From Lachnospiraceae bacterium (GTDB lineage Bacteria; Bacillota; Clostridia; Lachnospirales; Lachnospiraceae), in assembly GCA_910574865.1 (NCBI GenBank), contig CAJTDN010000003.1, positions 1 through 64,000 on the forward strand: a stretch of 64,000 nucleotides of DNA. The letters are read 5' to 3'. The position numbers were made by a program, and so were the translations under genes. Within the stretch, counting starts at the first letter, position 1, and each line of letters opens with the position of its first letter. Shown piece by piece: positions 34,893 to 44,313 of the stretch. The notes under the pieces were generated by a model that had not been told where the DNA came from, did no database searches, and saw nothing but the letters and a program-made list of their open reading frames with translations.

Positions 34893-36168
34893 ATGAGTAA
34901 GAAAAAGGAACGAAACCCGGAAGCGGTCGGATTCAAGGAATGTTTCGGTGTCACGGCTCTTTCCACCACGGGAGGCATCGCGGCCATCTTCATGTCCAGC
35001 ATGTTCATGCAGTACATTACGGATTACGCCGGCCTGGGCGCGTGGGGCGCGACATTGGCGACGATTCTTTTATTGGTGGCAAGAATTTTTGACGCGGTGG
35101 ACGACCCGATCCAAGGATTTATCATGGACAACGGCAAGATTGGCAAGCATGGGAAGTACAAGCCCTTTTTCATGATCAGCATTATCTTCACCGCGATTGG
35201 AACCATATGTCTGTATTCAATGCCCGCGGGCGTTGCAAGTAACCCCGTCCTTGTAACCATCTGGGTCATTTTTTTCTATCTTCTTTATGACATCGGCACT
35301 TCCTTCAATAACGGAAACCTTTTGTACCGGACCATGACGGACGACATCAATGAACGGGCGAAGCTGGTCATCGGACCCAGGCTCTGGGTGATGGTGCTCG
35401 CCATGGTTGGTGCCGGCATGACCGCCATCGCGGTCTCCATTTACCAGGTGGTCGGAAGTTATAATACCGCGTTCATGATTCTGGCATTGGTCGCCGTAGC
35501 GATTGCCTCCGTCATCTCCATCATCGGCTGGCTCATGGTAAAGGAAAAACATGTCGTGCAGCAAGAGGAAAACGAAAAAGTAAAACTGGGCGATTTCTTC
35601 GAACTGTTCAAGGTCAACAAAGCCATGGTCATTCATTTTGTCAAAAATATTTTCGCCGGCTTTATCTGGACGCTTTTGTTCGCGACTCCGGTTTATTATG
35701 TAAAATGGGGATTTTGCGCAGATTACGGGAATCCTAAACAAGAACCCCTGGCTGTTTTTTCTTGGGATGTTTATCATGGCCCTGGCCATCGGCACGGATT
35801 TCGTTCCACAATCCACCGTGGAAATGGAAATCATGGATTATACCATTTATAAGACCGGCAAGGATCGCTCCGCATTGACCGGCGTTTTAAATAAATTCTT
35901 GGAAAAGGCACAGACCGCCCTCTCTTCCGCACTGGTGGGTGCCATCTTGATTGCGATTGGGTATCAGGTGGACTCCGTCACCGGGGATTATGCCGGGGAC
36001 TTGGCCAACATGCCGACCATGCTGAACTGGTTCATCGTCATCATGGGACTGACTCCTTGTATTCTGGGCATCGTTTCCTGCTTCGTATATAAATTTTATC
36101 CGATTACCAACGAGGTACGCGCGAACATAAGAAAATATCTTGAGGAACATAACGCAGAACAAAAATAA
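34893..36168 (+). pseudogene. GPH-family sugar:cation symporter, deleted and frameshifted
   Basis: The first frame (34893-35852) encodes the start of a glycoside-pentoside-hexuronide symporter, with FDAVDDPIQGFIMDN matching the family motif. It leaves the family at about 35718. The rest of the protein, starting QITGILNKNPWLFFLGMF, continues in another frame to 36168 (TDFVPQSTVEMEIMDY is typical). Joined, the two parts give about 425 residues against about 460 expected. So a few tens of codons were lost at the junction together with the frame. Several membrane segments are missing, so transport is unlikely. Confidence 0.75.
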
Positions 36169-36218
36169 ACATGTCATTCCTGCCGTGTCGACATGATGAA
36201 TAATAACGAAAGGATTTT

Positions 36219-36323
36219 GGGGCTGTCGGGTAATGCAGAAAACCCACAATATATGGCGGCGAATCCAGATGCGCCACAGCATATATTGTGGGCCTGCAGT
36301 CATTTCCCGACAGCCCCTTTTTT
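36219..36323. repeat. 99-bp palindromic element with GGGGCTGTCGGG ends
   Basis: Ends GGGGCTGTCGGGTAATG and CATTTCCCGACAGCCCC (36219-36235 / 36301-36317) are inverted. An inner stem is CCCACAATATATG / CATATATTGTGGG (36243-36255, 36280-36292). TTTT lies before and TTTTTT after, so the element may be a small non-autonomous transposon (possible 4-bp duplication). It may also serve as terminator of the symporter transcript. One end recurs at 41464-41480. Confidence 0.7.
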
Positions 36324-36389
36324 CATAAATTAGTACTTGACTTCCATGCCATTTGAGTCAATAATAGGAAAGAATGGGAGGGCATTTAC

Positions 36390-37199
36390 ATGACAATTTC
36401 AAATTCAACTACCGCCGCCTTGTTTTTTGACATTGACGGCACGCTAATCAGCGACAAAACGAACAAAATCCCACGGAGTACGATTGACGCGCTTCAGCTT
36501 GCCAAAGACAAGGGACACCTATTATTTATAAACAGCGGAAGAACCATCTGTGCCATCCGCCCGGAGTTGAAAGCAATCAACTTTGACGGCTTCCTTTGTG
36601 GTTGCGGGACCTTTATTTCCTACCATGGCCAGGTACTTTTTAAACGCTCGATTGACGAAACCCGCGGGAACGACATTCTTGACAAAATGCAGGCATGTAA
36701 CGTAGACTGCATCGTCGAGGGGAGCAAGGACATTTATTTTCCCCGCCACATTTCCCGCTTTGCGGATATGGAAAAACAGCGAAATTATTACAAGGCCTAT
36801 TTTGGCCTGGCACAAAAAACGCATATCGAGGATCGCGGATTCATTTTTGATAAATTATTCGCGCGCACGGATGAAAAAAGCGACAAGCAAGCTTTTTTTG
36901 ATTTTTTGTCGGAGGACATGGACATCATCGACCGCACCGAGGGGCGTTATGAAATTGTTCCCAAAGGGTGCTCCAAAGCGGCGGCCTGCGATTATATCGT
37001 AAAAAAATTAGGGATTGCCCCGGAAAATACGTATGTGTTCGGTGACAGCACGAATGACATGCCCATGTTCCAGTACGCAAGGCACGCCGTCGCGATGGGA
37101 TGTCACGACAAGACCTTGGAGCCCTACGCCGAATTTATTACAAAGGACGTGGAGGAAGATGGGATTGCACATGCATTGAAGCATTATGGACTTATATAA
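36390..37199 (+). CDS. HAD-superfamily Cof-type phosphatase
   Basis: A 269-aa HAD IIB hydrolase. Motif I FFDIDGTL (about residues 12-19) supplies the nucleophile and acid/base aspartates. Motif II is INSGRT, the conserved lysine lies in the C2-cap region, and motif IV GDSTNDMPMF lies at about 218. Such enzymes dephosphorylate sugar phosphates or flavin intermediates; the exact substrate is not predictable. The start has GGGAGG about 9 nt upstream. The gene is monocistronic, with a strong bidirectional terminator behind it. Confidence 0.9.
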   Translation: MTISNSTTAALFFDIDGTLISDKTNKIPRSTIDALQLAKDKGHLLFINSGRTICAIRPELKAINFDGFLCGCGTFISYHGQVLFKRSIDETRGNDILDKMQACNVDCIVEGSKDIYFPRHISRFADMEKQRNYYKAYFGLAQKTHIEDRGFIFDKLFARTDEKSDKQAFFDFLSEDMDIIDRTEGRYEIVPKGCSKAAACDYIVKKLGIAPENTYVFGDSTNDMPMFQYARHAVAMGCHDKTLEPYAEFITKDVEEDGIAHALKHYGLI

Positions 37200-37204
37200 A
37201 TGAT

Positions 37205-37231
37205 AGCGTCGGTGTACAGAAGGCAACACGG
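37205..37231 (+). repeat. Dispersed repeat fragment (TAGCGTCGGTGTAC type)
   Basis: TAGCGTCGGTGTACAGAAGG then CAACACG. Related to 13253-13278 and 51064-51089. It lies 5 nt after the HAD stop codon. Confidence 0.5.
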
Positions 37232-37262
37232 TCGATGAAGGACATATTTCCCGTCTTTCTAA

Positions 37263-37311
37263 GGAAAAACCCGCAAAACCACGGTAACATCGCGTTTTTG
37301 CGGGCTTTTCC
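37263..37311. terminator. Bidirectional terminator between convergent genes
   Basis: GGAAAAACCCGCAAAA pairs with TTTTGCGGGCTTTTCC across an 18-nt loop. It serves the HAD gene (+) and the aldo/keto reductase gene (-). Confidence 0.85.
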
Positions 37312-37323
37312 CTTCTATCTCGT

Positions 37324-38370
37324 TTAAACCTTTTGGCTCCCCACGGACCAGACATGTTTTTCCTTCGCCGACGAAACCGTGTTCTGTGCCATGACTCCCA
37401 CCAGGGCATGCGGAACATAAGGTTCCTCCAGATATGACAACTCATCATCCTCAAGTACCAACCCGACCGCCTTTGCCGCGCCTTCCACATGATGCAGCTT
37501 TGTCGCTCCCACGACCGGGGCCGTAACTTTTGTAAGCAGCCATGCGAGGGAAATTTCCGTCATACTAACACTGTGCCTATCTGCAAGTTCCTCCACGCGG
37601 GCAATAATCACCCCGTCTTGTCTGGAGGTCGCGTCATATTTGAGCCTCGCATAATCGTCCTCTTCCAAACGCTTGGACGTTTCACCCGGTCTTTTTGCCA
37701 GCCTTCCTCCTGCCAGCGCGCTATAAGGAGTCATCGCGATATTGTCCTCCGCGCAAAGTTTCGCCATCTCCCGTTCCTCTTCCCGGAAAATCAGGTTATA
37801 GTGTCCTTGTATGGACACAAACTTTGCGAACCCCTCCTTTTCCGCCAACGCGTTCGCTTTCGCAAGCTGATAGGCATGGCAATTAGAAATGCCGATATGC
37901 CGTGCCTTTCCCGCCCTCACCACGCGATTTAAACCTTCCATGATGTCATAAAGCGGCGTCTGGTAATCCCACATATGGTAAATGTACAAGTCCACATAGT
38001 CCATGCCAAGATTTTCAAGGCTTTTGTCTATCATCCGCTCGATATGCCGCTGCCCGCTAACACCTGCCTGGATGTCTTCCTGCGTCCTCGGCAAAAACTT
38101 CGTTGCCACGACCACGTCCTCTCTTTTCGCATAGTCTTTCAACGCCCTGCCAAGGTACCGTTCGCTGGTACCGCTTTGATAGGCAATCGCCGTGTCAAAA
38201 AAATTGATTCCAAGCTCCAATCCGCGCCTTATGATTTCACGGGAACGTTCCTCGTCCACCGTCCAAGAATGCTGGCCATTACCAGCATCTCCGAATCCCA
38301 TGCACCCCATGCAGATGCGGGATACATTCAAATCCGAATTTCCGAATTTTGTATATTGCATACCAACCAC
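37324..38370 (-). CDS. Aldo/keto reductase
   Basis: A 348-aa NADPH-dependent oxidoreductase with a (beta/alpha)8 barrel. The catalytic tetrad is visible: D59 in NFFDTAIAYQ, Y64 in the same motif, K91 in VVVATKFLPR, and His in DLYIYHMWDY. The gene starts with GTG at 38370, eight bases after GAGGTG; an in-frame ATG three codons later has a poorer distance. Substrate unknown; the length and the N-terminal MQYTKFGNSDLNVSRI place it with the YghZ/Tas-like soluble reductases. Confidence 0.9.
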   Translation of the reverse strand: MVGMQYTKFGNSDLNVSRICMGCMGFGDAGNGQHSWTVDEERSREIIRRGLELGINFFDTAIAYQSGTSERYLGRALKDYAKREDVVVATKFLPRTQEDIQAGVSGQRHIERMIDKSLENLGMDYVDLYIYHMWDYQTPLYDIMEGLNRVVRAGKARHIGISNCHAYQLAKANALAEKEGFAKFVSIQGHYNLIFREEEREMAKLCAEDNIAMTPYSALAGGRLAKRPGETSKRLEEDDYARLKYDATSRQDGVIIARVEELADRHSVSMTEISLAWLLTKVTAPVVGATKLHHVEGAAKAVGLVLEDDELSYLEEPYVPHALVGVMAQNTVSSAKEKHVWSVGSQKV

Positions 38371-38397
38371 TTACGCTACACCTCGCTTTACTCTATT

Positions 38398-39990
38398 TCA
38401 GCCAAACTGCTCCCGGTATTTTTCAATCTTACAAGTATGCTTTTTGCTTTTCTCGTCATAATTAATGCCGACCATCAGGATATCGCCGCCGTATTCCTTC
38501 CATCCATGCGGATAGTCCCTGTCCTTTATCTGCCGGATTGCCCCCGCATCCGTCTTGTTCCATTTCAATTCAATAAGGAGGACCGGCATGTCAGAACCCT
38601 TTTTCGGAATGAATACCACGTCGGCATACCCGTGCCCGGATGGCATCTCTTCAATTTTCACGAACTCGTCCACGCAGCTGATATAGGCAAACCGAATCGT
38701 GCCGCGCAAGGACTCCTCGTTATTATAGTATAGCGGGGAGGCTCCCGCCTTGTGCGCTTCCTCAATGGCGGCGGCCACCTCGTCTTCCTCCATGGCCAAT
38801 GTCTGCCGCAACAAGTTGTCGGAACTTTGTATCAGTTTCGCCACTTCCGTATGCCTTCCCGCGACGACCGCGCGGACGAATTCCTGCCGCACTTCCTCGT
38901 TCGGAATATACGTGGTCTTCTTCACGGAATCATAGGCAAGATACCCCAGATGGATCAGCAATGTGAGGACATCATCCTTCCGCTTGGTATTTGTCATGTC
39001 ATTTTGGAACGTGTCGGTGTCCACGGGGACATGCGCACCGCCCAGCATCTGGACGATGGCCTCCTTCAGCCCGTCCTCGTCCAAGTCGATATATATTTTT
39101 AACGATTCGTACGTTTCTGTCCGCACCCAGTAACTGCCAAACTCGTCATTTTTAACCGCCTCCATCACCGAATTCGGATTGTAAACCGACTTCAGGCGGC
39201 TGAATGAATACCCGTCATACCAATGTTTCATCTCTGAAAAATCCACGCCATATTTTTCGCAAAGCCCCACCACTTCCGGCTCCGTGAACCCCACGTATTC
39301 CGCCAGCCGCTTCGGTTTCAGCATCGTGTACTCCCGGAAATCCGAAACCGCCGACTGCGAGCCATACCTCTTAATCGGGAGGATTCCGGTCATGTACACC
39401 GCCTCTATCATTTTATCCGTTTTCCCGCTGTCCTTGAACAAACCGCGAAGGAGCTGGATATAAGAATCCAGCAAGAACCTATCATCCCCCGCCTCGCGGA
39501 ACAAGGCGTCCCACTCGTCTATGATGAAAATGAATTTCTGCCCGGCGGCTTGCGACACCTGATAAATCATTTCCGGCAAATCCTTCTGCCGCTCCACTTC
39601 CGGGTAGGCCTTCGCCAGTTCGTTTATCACGTCGTCCTGTATATTTTCAACGACTTTGCTCATTTCCTTTTTGACAAACGCCCGGGAAATAAACCCGGTA
39701 ATATCCAGATAAATCACATCATACTTATTCAAATAGGTTTCAAAAGAATCATCCTTCGATATCTCCAGTTCTTCAAATAACGCCCGCGAATCACAGCTTT
39801 TGTCGTAATACGCGCACAACATCTTTGCCGCGAAAGATTTTCCAAAACGGCGCGGCCTGCTTACACACGTCAGTTTATCCGCTGTCCCCAACGTCCTGTT
39901 AATAATCGAAATCAATCCCGTCTTATCCACATACACGCCTTTTCTCATGGACTCAAACCCGGCGTTTCCAATGTTCAAATAGCTGCCCAT
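38398..39990 (-). CDS. AAA-ATPase-like / PD-(D/E)XK nuclease family protein
   Basis: A 530-aa protein of the widespread uncharacterised family combining an N-terminal AAA-ATPase-like domain and a C-terminal PD-(D/E)XK domain (PF09820 and PF08011 types). It begins GSYLNIGNAGFESMRKG and has Walker A SRPRRFGKSFAAK and Walker B FIFIIDEWDALF. The nuclease-like core is ADVVFIP followed by LLIELKW. These genes are often multi-copy in anaerobes and thought to relate to mobile DNA or defence, with no proven function. The start at 39990 is where family members begin; a longer open frame reads through the exonuclease relic and is spurious. A 5' fragment of a second copy lies at 33892-33996. Confidence 0.88.
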   Translation of the reverse strand: MGSYLNIGNAGFESMRKGVYVDKTGLISIINRTLGTADKLTCVSRPRRFGKSFAAKMLCAYYDKSCDSRALFEELEISKDDSFETYLNKYDVIYLDITGFISRAFVKKEMSKVVENIQDDVINELAKAYPEVERQKDLPEMIYQVSQAAGQKFIFIIDEWDALFREAGDDRFLLDSYIQLLRGLFKDSGKTDKMIEAVYMTGILPIKRYGSQSAVSDFREYTMLKPKRLAEYVGFTEPEVVGLCEKYGVDFSEMKHWYDGYSFSRLKSVYNPNSVMEAVKNDEFGSYWVRTETYESLKIYIDLDEDGLKEAIVQMLGGAHVPVDTDTFQNDMTNTKRKDDVLTLLIHLGYLAYDSVKKTTYIPNEEVRQEFVRAVVAGRHTEVAKLIQSSDNLLRQTLAMEEDEVAAAIEEAHKAGASPLYYNNEESLRGTIRFAYISCVDEFVKIEEMPSGHGYADVVFIPKKGSDMPVLLIELKWNKTDAGAIRQIKDRDYPHGWKEYGGDILMVGINYDEKSKKHTCKIEKYREQFG

Positions 39991-40042
39991 GCTCCCCACG
40001 CTCCCTTCTGTCCCGTTTCGGTTTCCTGCCAATGGCCGCCAC

Positions 40043-40479
40043 TCACTTAAGCCGCGCGACTTCATACACGTCCAGCCCGTACCCCAGCAATTGCATGATT
40101 TCCAGCTCGTCCCGCGCGTCCAGGACGGCGTTGTGCGTCTCGTCATACCGCTTGTTTTTCCTAAACATTTTAAGCACGTCCTCCACCCCGTAGCCCCGCT
40201 TCGGCTTCCCGGTCTTATAACAGTCCGCACAGTCCGGGATGGCCTGGTTATATTGGCGGTACACGGCCAGGCGCATGATGTCGTACCATTCATACTTTGA
40301 ATATTCCGGTAAATGCCTTTTATCAAAGGACGCGTTATATGCGAATAATTTCCACACGCCATGCATGTCCAGCCACTCCCTGATTTCCTTCAGTGCGCGT
40401 TTGCGGTTCGCGACGCACGGCTTCTCATCACCTCGTCAATCCAGTTCGTCTCGGTATAAATTACCGCAAAATTATCCAT
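40043..40479 (-). pseudogene. Decayed paralogue of the DEDDh exonuclease
   Basis: Reading from the ATG at 40479, MDNFAVIYTETNW matches the intact exonuclease at 29820-30374, but the first catalytic aspartate is Tyr. After DEVM a deletion removes about 45 codons and shifts the frame. Homology resumes at NRKRALKEI and continues to a normal C-terminus (KLFAYNASFDKRHLPEYSKY, HNAVLDARDELEIMQLL). The intact tail is open as 107 codons from 40366. Confidence 0.85.
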
Positions 40480-40633
40480 GGTATTTTTCCCTTCATTAGA
40501 AATGAACTCCTCCGTTGACACAAGAAGATTCTACCATACCATGTCTTCGGGCGCAAGCCTATTATGACTCCCCTCCTATAATATTTCCGCAGGAAATAAG
40601 CCGGCGCGCAACTCCACGCATGGCAATAGCTGT

Positions 40634-41023
40634 TCACGATGCTCCCCCCATAAGGCAAAATCTGCTTGTTATCGGCTCCGCGTCTGTGCGTCTTAAACAT
40701 GTGCATCGCCTTGCAGTGCTGTATACGGAGGAAGGATTATTTCGAATCTGGGGATAAATAACTTCGGTGTCGATATACGTCAGGAAAGATTCCCCCTGCA
40801 ATAAAGCGTTAAGACGTTCATAGATTTCTTCTCCTGCATGCGCCAAAATTTCGCCAATGATCTCATTGCTGCCGGTTGACTGCCAAAAGGCCTTGGGTTG
40901 AATCCAACTGCGGTTCTTTTTATATGCCCCTTCTATCCGTCCTTCTTTGCATAGGACGGTTACTCGGCGCTCCGTGATTCCCCAAAGAGTTGCTGCTTCC
41001 TTTACAGTTATGGTATCGCCCAT
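40634..41023 (-). CDS. Excisionase-type HTH protein, probably truncated or chimeric
   Basis: 129 aa. Residues 1-50 are a MerR/excisionase-like winged helix (ITVKEAATLWGITERRVTVL, then CKEGRIEGAYKKNRSWI), often the first gene of an integrative element or a domain leading larger proteins. The rest (ILAHAGEEIYERLNALLQ and on) is not familiar and ends in a Cys/Arg-rich tail that looks like out-of-frame readthrough. GGAGGTG lies 5 nt before the ATG, so expression is plausible. It sits beside element fragments and a decayed gene, which fits mobile-DNA debris. Confidence 0.55.
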   Translation of the reverse strand: MGDTITVKEAATLWGITERRVTVLCKEGRIEGAYKKNRSWIQPKAFWQSTGSNEIIGEILAHAGEEIYERLNALLQGESFLTYIDTEVIYPQIRNNPSSVYSTARRCTCLRRTDAEPITSRFCLMGGAS

Positions 41024-41502
41024 GTTAGCACCTCCAAGCTTTTCAGATATAGTACACCACCACAGCGGAACAAAACCAACAATATTCGGAACAAAATCAA
41101 GTGTAATGTCTGGTTTTATTCTTTTGTGCGTTATCCTACCCTTTTATGATTTGAGCTTGTTGGTGCTATACTTTCGTATCTCTTTTGTTTGGCTCAACAA
41201 TGACAACGTAATATTCGCCCGTATCATGCCCGAGGGGGTATGCCTTTTTACTGTGGGAACGATTTCCTTGGAGAACATAGTCAATTTATTGATAGAAGAA
41301 TCCATATAATCGGGTCGGATCGTTCTACCTATTTCCGCGGAAATTGCCATGTACTGGCCGGTCTCCTCTATCGCGATTACTGCGGCTCCATGATGGCAAC
41401 ACAAATCGGAAAGCCGCTCAACTGCGGGAGAGGTCTTTTGGGGGAAATAGGGCTGAAAAATGCCATTACCCGACAGCCCCTTTTTCTACCCAAAATTTTT
41501 AC
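41024..41502. other. Gene-poor stretch with element debris
   Basis: No convincing gene. The minus strand has a 53-codon frame (41302-41144) beginning MDSSINKLTMFSKEIVPTV, without recognised homology or clear RBS. The right part (41464-41485) is one end of the GGGGCTGTCGGG palindromic element, followed by T5. It may double as terminator for queA. Confidence 0.5.
41464..41485. repeat. Solo end of the GGGGCTGTCGGG element
   Basis: CATTACCCGACAGCCCC plus TTTTT equals the reverse complement of the left end of the element at 36219-36323. Confidence 0.65.
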
Positions 41503-42528
41503 TCATACCACGAGCATCGCATCCCCGAAGCTAAAGAAACGATATTTTTCCTTCACCGCCTCTTCGTATGCCGCCAGCACGTGTTCCCTTCCCGCCAGCG
41601 CGCTCACCAGCATAATGAGCGTCGATTCCGGTAAATGGAAATTGGTAATCAGTCCGTCCAACACCTTGAACCGATAGCCCGGATAGATGAATATCTCCGT
41701 CCAACCGCTACATGCCTTTAACTTTCCTTGTTCGCCTAATGCCGATTCAAGCGTCCGGCAGCTCGTCGTGCCCACGCAGATAATCCGGCCGCCGCGCTCC
41801 TTCGCACGATTGATTTTCTCCGCGGCTTCCCCGCTGATTTGGTAAAACTCGGAATGCATGTGGTGTTCGGTCACTTCTTCCACTTTCACCGGGCGAAACG
41901 TCCCCAGTCCCACATGCAGCGTGACCCTGGCGATATCCACGCCTTTTTTTTCAATCGCCTCCAAAAGTTCCGGCGTGAAATGCAGTCCTGCCGTCGGCGC
42001 GGCCGCCGATCCTTCATACTTCGCATATACGGTGTTGTACCGCTCGCGCTCCTTCAACTGGTGCGTGATATAAGGCGGCAGGGGCATCTGTCCCAACTGA
42101 TCCAATATTTCCTCAAAAATACCCTCATAATGAAACTGAACCAAACGATTTCCCTCATCCAACACGTCCAACACGTCTGCCGTCAAGATGCCATTTCCAA
42201 AACCCAAGCGCGTACCCGGCCTGATTTTGCGGCCAGGCTTTACCAAAGTCTCCCAAACGTCATTCTCCTTCCGCTTCAAAAGCAACACCTCTGCCTTTGC
42301 CTTGGTATCCGCCTTTTCCCCAAACAATCTCGCCGGAATCACCTTCGTGTCATTGATAACCAGACAATCGCCAGGATTCAAATAATTCACGATTTCCTTG
42401 AACGTGTGATGCTCCATTTTCCCCGTCTCCTTGTCCAACACCAAAAGGCGGGAGGCAGAGCGGTCCTCTAGCGGATCCTGCGCGATTAACTCTTGAGGGA
42501 GCTCATAATAAAAATCACTTGTCTTCAA
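41503..42528 (-). CDS. queA: S-adenosylmethionine:tRNA ribosyltransferase-isomerase
   Basis: 341 aa, the normal QueA length. It transfers the ribose of SAM to preQ1 at tRNA position 34 in queuosine synthesis. Family landmarks are [20 protein letters not shown] at the N-terminus, [29 protein letters not shown] and [12 protein letters not shown]. It is the last gene of the sppA-RDD-queA run on the minus strand, 36 nt after the RDD gene, probably by read-through. No tgt gene is in the window. Confidence 0.96.
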   Translation of the reverse strand: MKTSDFYYELPQELIAQDPLEDRSASRLLVLDKETGKMEHHTFKEIVNYLNPGDCLVINDTKVIPARLFGEKADTKAKAEVLLLKRKENDVWETLVKPGRKIRPGTRLGFGNGILTADVLDVLDEGNRLVQFHYEGIFEEILDQLGQMPLPPYITHQLKERERYNTVYAKYEGSAAAPTAGLHFTPELLEAIEKKGVDIARVTLHVGLGTFRPVKVEEVTEHHMHSEFYQISGEAAEKINRAKERGGRIICVGTTSCRTLESALGEQGKLKACSGWTEIFIYPGYRFKVLDGLITNFHLPESTLIMLVSALAGREHVLAAYEEAVKEKYRFFSFGDAMLVV

Positions 42529-42564
42529 TTATCCCATTTCCTTCCGTATTCGTTGTCTCCATTC

Positions 42565-44313
42565 TTACCATGAAGTCCCTGAACCTTGATTGGCCTGCCC
42601 ATTCTGGTCTGGCCGTGTCGGTTGACCTGATTGACCCGGCCCTGTCAAGTTCGGCCGGCCTGGCTGACCCGGTTCCGTCCAGTTCGGCTGGCCCGGCTGA
42701 CCTGGCCCCGTCCAGTTCGGCTGGCCCGGCTGACCCGATCCCGTCCAGTTCGGCTGGCCCGGCTGACCCGATTCCGTCCAGTTCGGCTGGCCTGGCTGAC
42801 CCGGCTGACTTGACCACGCCGGCGCCTTCGGACTTGCGGCCTCCTCATGACGAACCTCGCGCGGCACATAACCTACGTTTGGCGTGTCCCACGTTCCAGG
42901 CGCGCTTCCCACGTTCGGCGTACTTCCGACATTCGGCGTACTCCACGTATTCGGCGTACTTCCGACATTCGGCGTACTCCATGTATTCGGCGTGTTTCCT
43001 ACGTTTGGCGTGTCCCACACGTTCGGCGTATTTCCAACGTTCGGCATGTCCCACGTATTCGACGTTCTTCCCATGTTCGGCGTGTTCCACGCGTTCGGCG
43101 CACTTCCCATGTTTGGCACATCTCCCACATTTGGCGCGCCCCCGCCATAAAAGTGATTTCCCTTTCCCTGCAACGTACTTCCATAAGCCGCGTTTTCTTT
43201 CCCCGGCATGCCATTTCCGTAAGAGGACGCTCCCCTGCGCTCTTCAAAACCACTATAATTTCCCGGTCTCCCGCTTGCCGTATAGCCGCCAGAATTTACC
43301 GGCCCGCGACCAAGCGTGGCACCACCATGGTTTACCGGCCCTCTGCCCGGCGCGGGGGTTCCATAATTGACCAGTCCACTGCCTGGCGCAGTTCCACCAT
43401 AATTGACTGGTCCGCGCCCCGACATGGGGCCTCCATACCTTGCCGGCCCTCTATTTGGCGCTATTCCGCCACTCGGCACCCTCTTGCCCGCGGTCGTATA
43501 ATATACGGGGTAAATTTTCATCGTCTTGGCATAAATGACGCGAGTATCGCACAACATGTCATGCAACCCTCTTTTTTCCTTGTCGGCGGCGACAAATATA
43601 TAACCAATCCCAATCGTCACGGCACACAAAAACCTTCCGATGGTTTCCCGATATACCACGTCCCACAAACTCAATTTCCCGCCGTTTGCATTGACCACGC
43701 GCAAATTTAACGCGCGTTTTCCCAACGTGGTGCCCGAGTAATAGGTAAATAGGATAAAGTACACGACTTCCGCCGCATAAACGACAATGTCCGTCAAGGA
43801 ATAATGGAACAATATGTTCCCGTCCAAAATCGTCCCGTCCAAACCTGATGAGACAAAAAGCATCACCAGACGCACCAGCAAAAGTCCTAACCAGACAAGC
43901 ACGCCATCTATCAAAAAGGCAGCCAACCGCGCCCAAAATCCCGCATAAGCCACGTTCTCGACAACCTCGGGTTCCTCAAACACAAACCCATCCCTCACGC
44001 CATATTTCTTCTGGCCCTGAGACTCCTGCTCCTTCGCATTTGCATCTTCCCCGCTCGGGTCTTCCTCTTTCTTCAGCACGTTTCCGGCATGCGCGTCCTT
44101 GTCAAGAACGGACTCGCCAAGAATCCCTCCTTCATGCACGTTCCCATCGGGGATTCCTCCTTCATGTGCGTTCTCGTCGAGGATTCCTCCTTCATGCACG
44201 TTCCCATCGGGGATTCCCTTTTCATGCACGTTCTCGTCGAGAATCCCTCCTTCATGCACGTTCCCATCGAGGATTCCCTTTTCATGCACGTTCTCATCGT
44301 AATTGCTCTGCAT
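42565..44313 (-). CDS. RDD-family membrane protein with long tandem-repeat regions
   Basis: 582 aa. An N-terminal hydrophilic arm (1-90) has about six 10-residue units of the kind ENVHEKGILDGNVHEGGIL. An RDD domain follows at about 105-260 (AYAGFWARLAAFLIDGVLVW and further membrane segments). The C-terminal tail of about 310 residues is made of three repeat classes: GRGPVNYGG-type, TPNVGSTPNTWS-type (12 aa) and GQPGQPNWTGS-type (11 aa, five to six copies). The DNA is correspondingly repetitive (30-, 36- and 33-bp units), so copy number may vary between strains. The start overlaps the sppA end by 20 nt. RDD proteins are of mixed or unknown function, including ion transport; the tails look like surface or interaction repeats. 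Confidence 0.8.
   Translation of the reverse strand: MQSNYDENVHEKGILDGNVHEGGILDENVHEKGIPDGNVHEGGILDENAHEGGIPDGNVHEGGILGESVLDKDAHAGNVLKKEEDPSGEDANAKEQESQGQKKYGVRDGFVFEEPEVVENVAYAGFWARLAAFLIDGVLVWLGLLLVRLVMLFVSSGLDGTILDGNILFHYSLTDIVVYAAEVVYFILFTYYSGTTLGKRALNLRVVNANGGKLSLWDVVYRETIGRFLCAVTIGIGYIFVAADKEKRGLHDMLCDTRVIYAKTMKIYPVYYTTAGKRVPSGGIAPNRGPARYGGPMSGRGPVNYGGTAPGSGLVNYGTPAPGRGPVNHGGATLGRGPVNSGGYTASGRPGNYSGFEERRGASSYGNGMPGKENAAYGSTLQGKGNHFYGGGAPNVGDVPNMGSAPNAWNTPNMGRTSNTWDMPNVGNTPNVWDTPNVGNTPNTWSTPNVGSTPNTWSTPNVGSTPNVGSAPGTWDTPNVGYVPREVRHEEAASPKAPAWSSQPGQPGQPNWTESGQPGQPNWTGSGQPGQPNWTGPGQPGQPNWTEPGQPGRPNLTGPGQSGQPTRPDQNGQANQGSGTSW

Noticed and set aside
39990-40362. N-terminal extension of the AAA/PD-(D/E)XK protein
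   Set aside because: The extra 124 residues are an out-of-frame reading of the decayed exonuclease; the family starts at 39990.
41144-41404. 86-codon minus-strand frame as a gene
   Set aside because: No RBS, no recognisable domain, and it lies in a debris region next to a transposon end; mentioned only as part of the gap.
42519-43710. Long plus-strand open frames opposite the RDD gene
   Set aside because: They mirror the tandem repeats of the RDD gene in antisense, have no plausible RBS and encode only low-complexity peptides.
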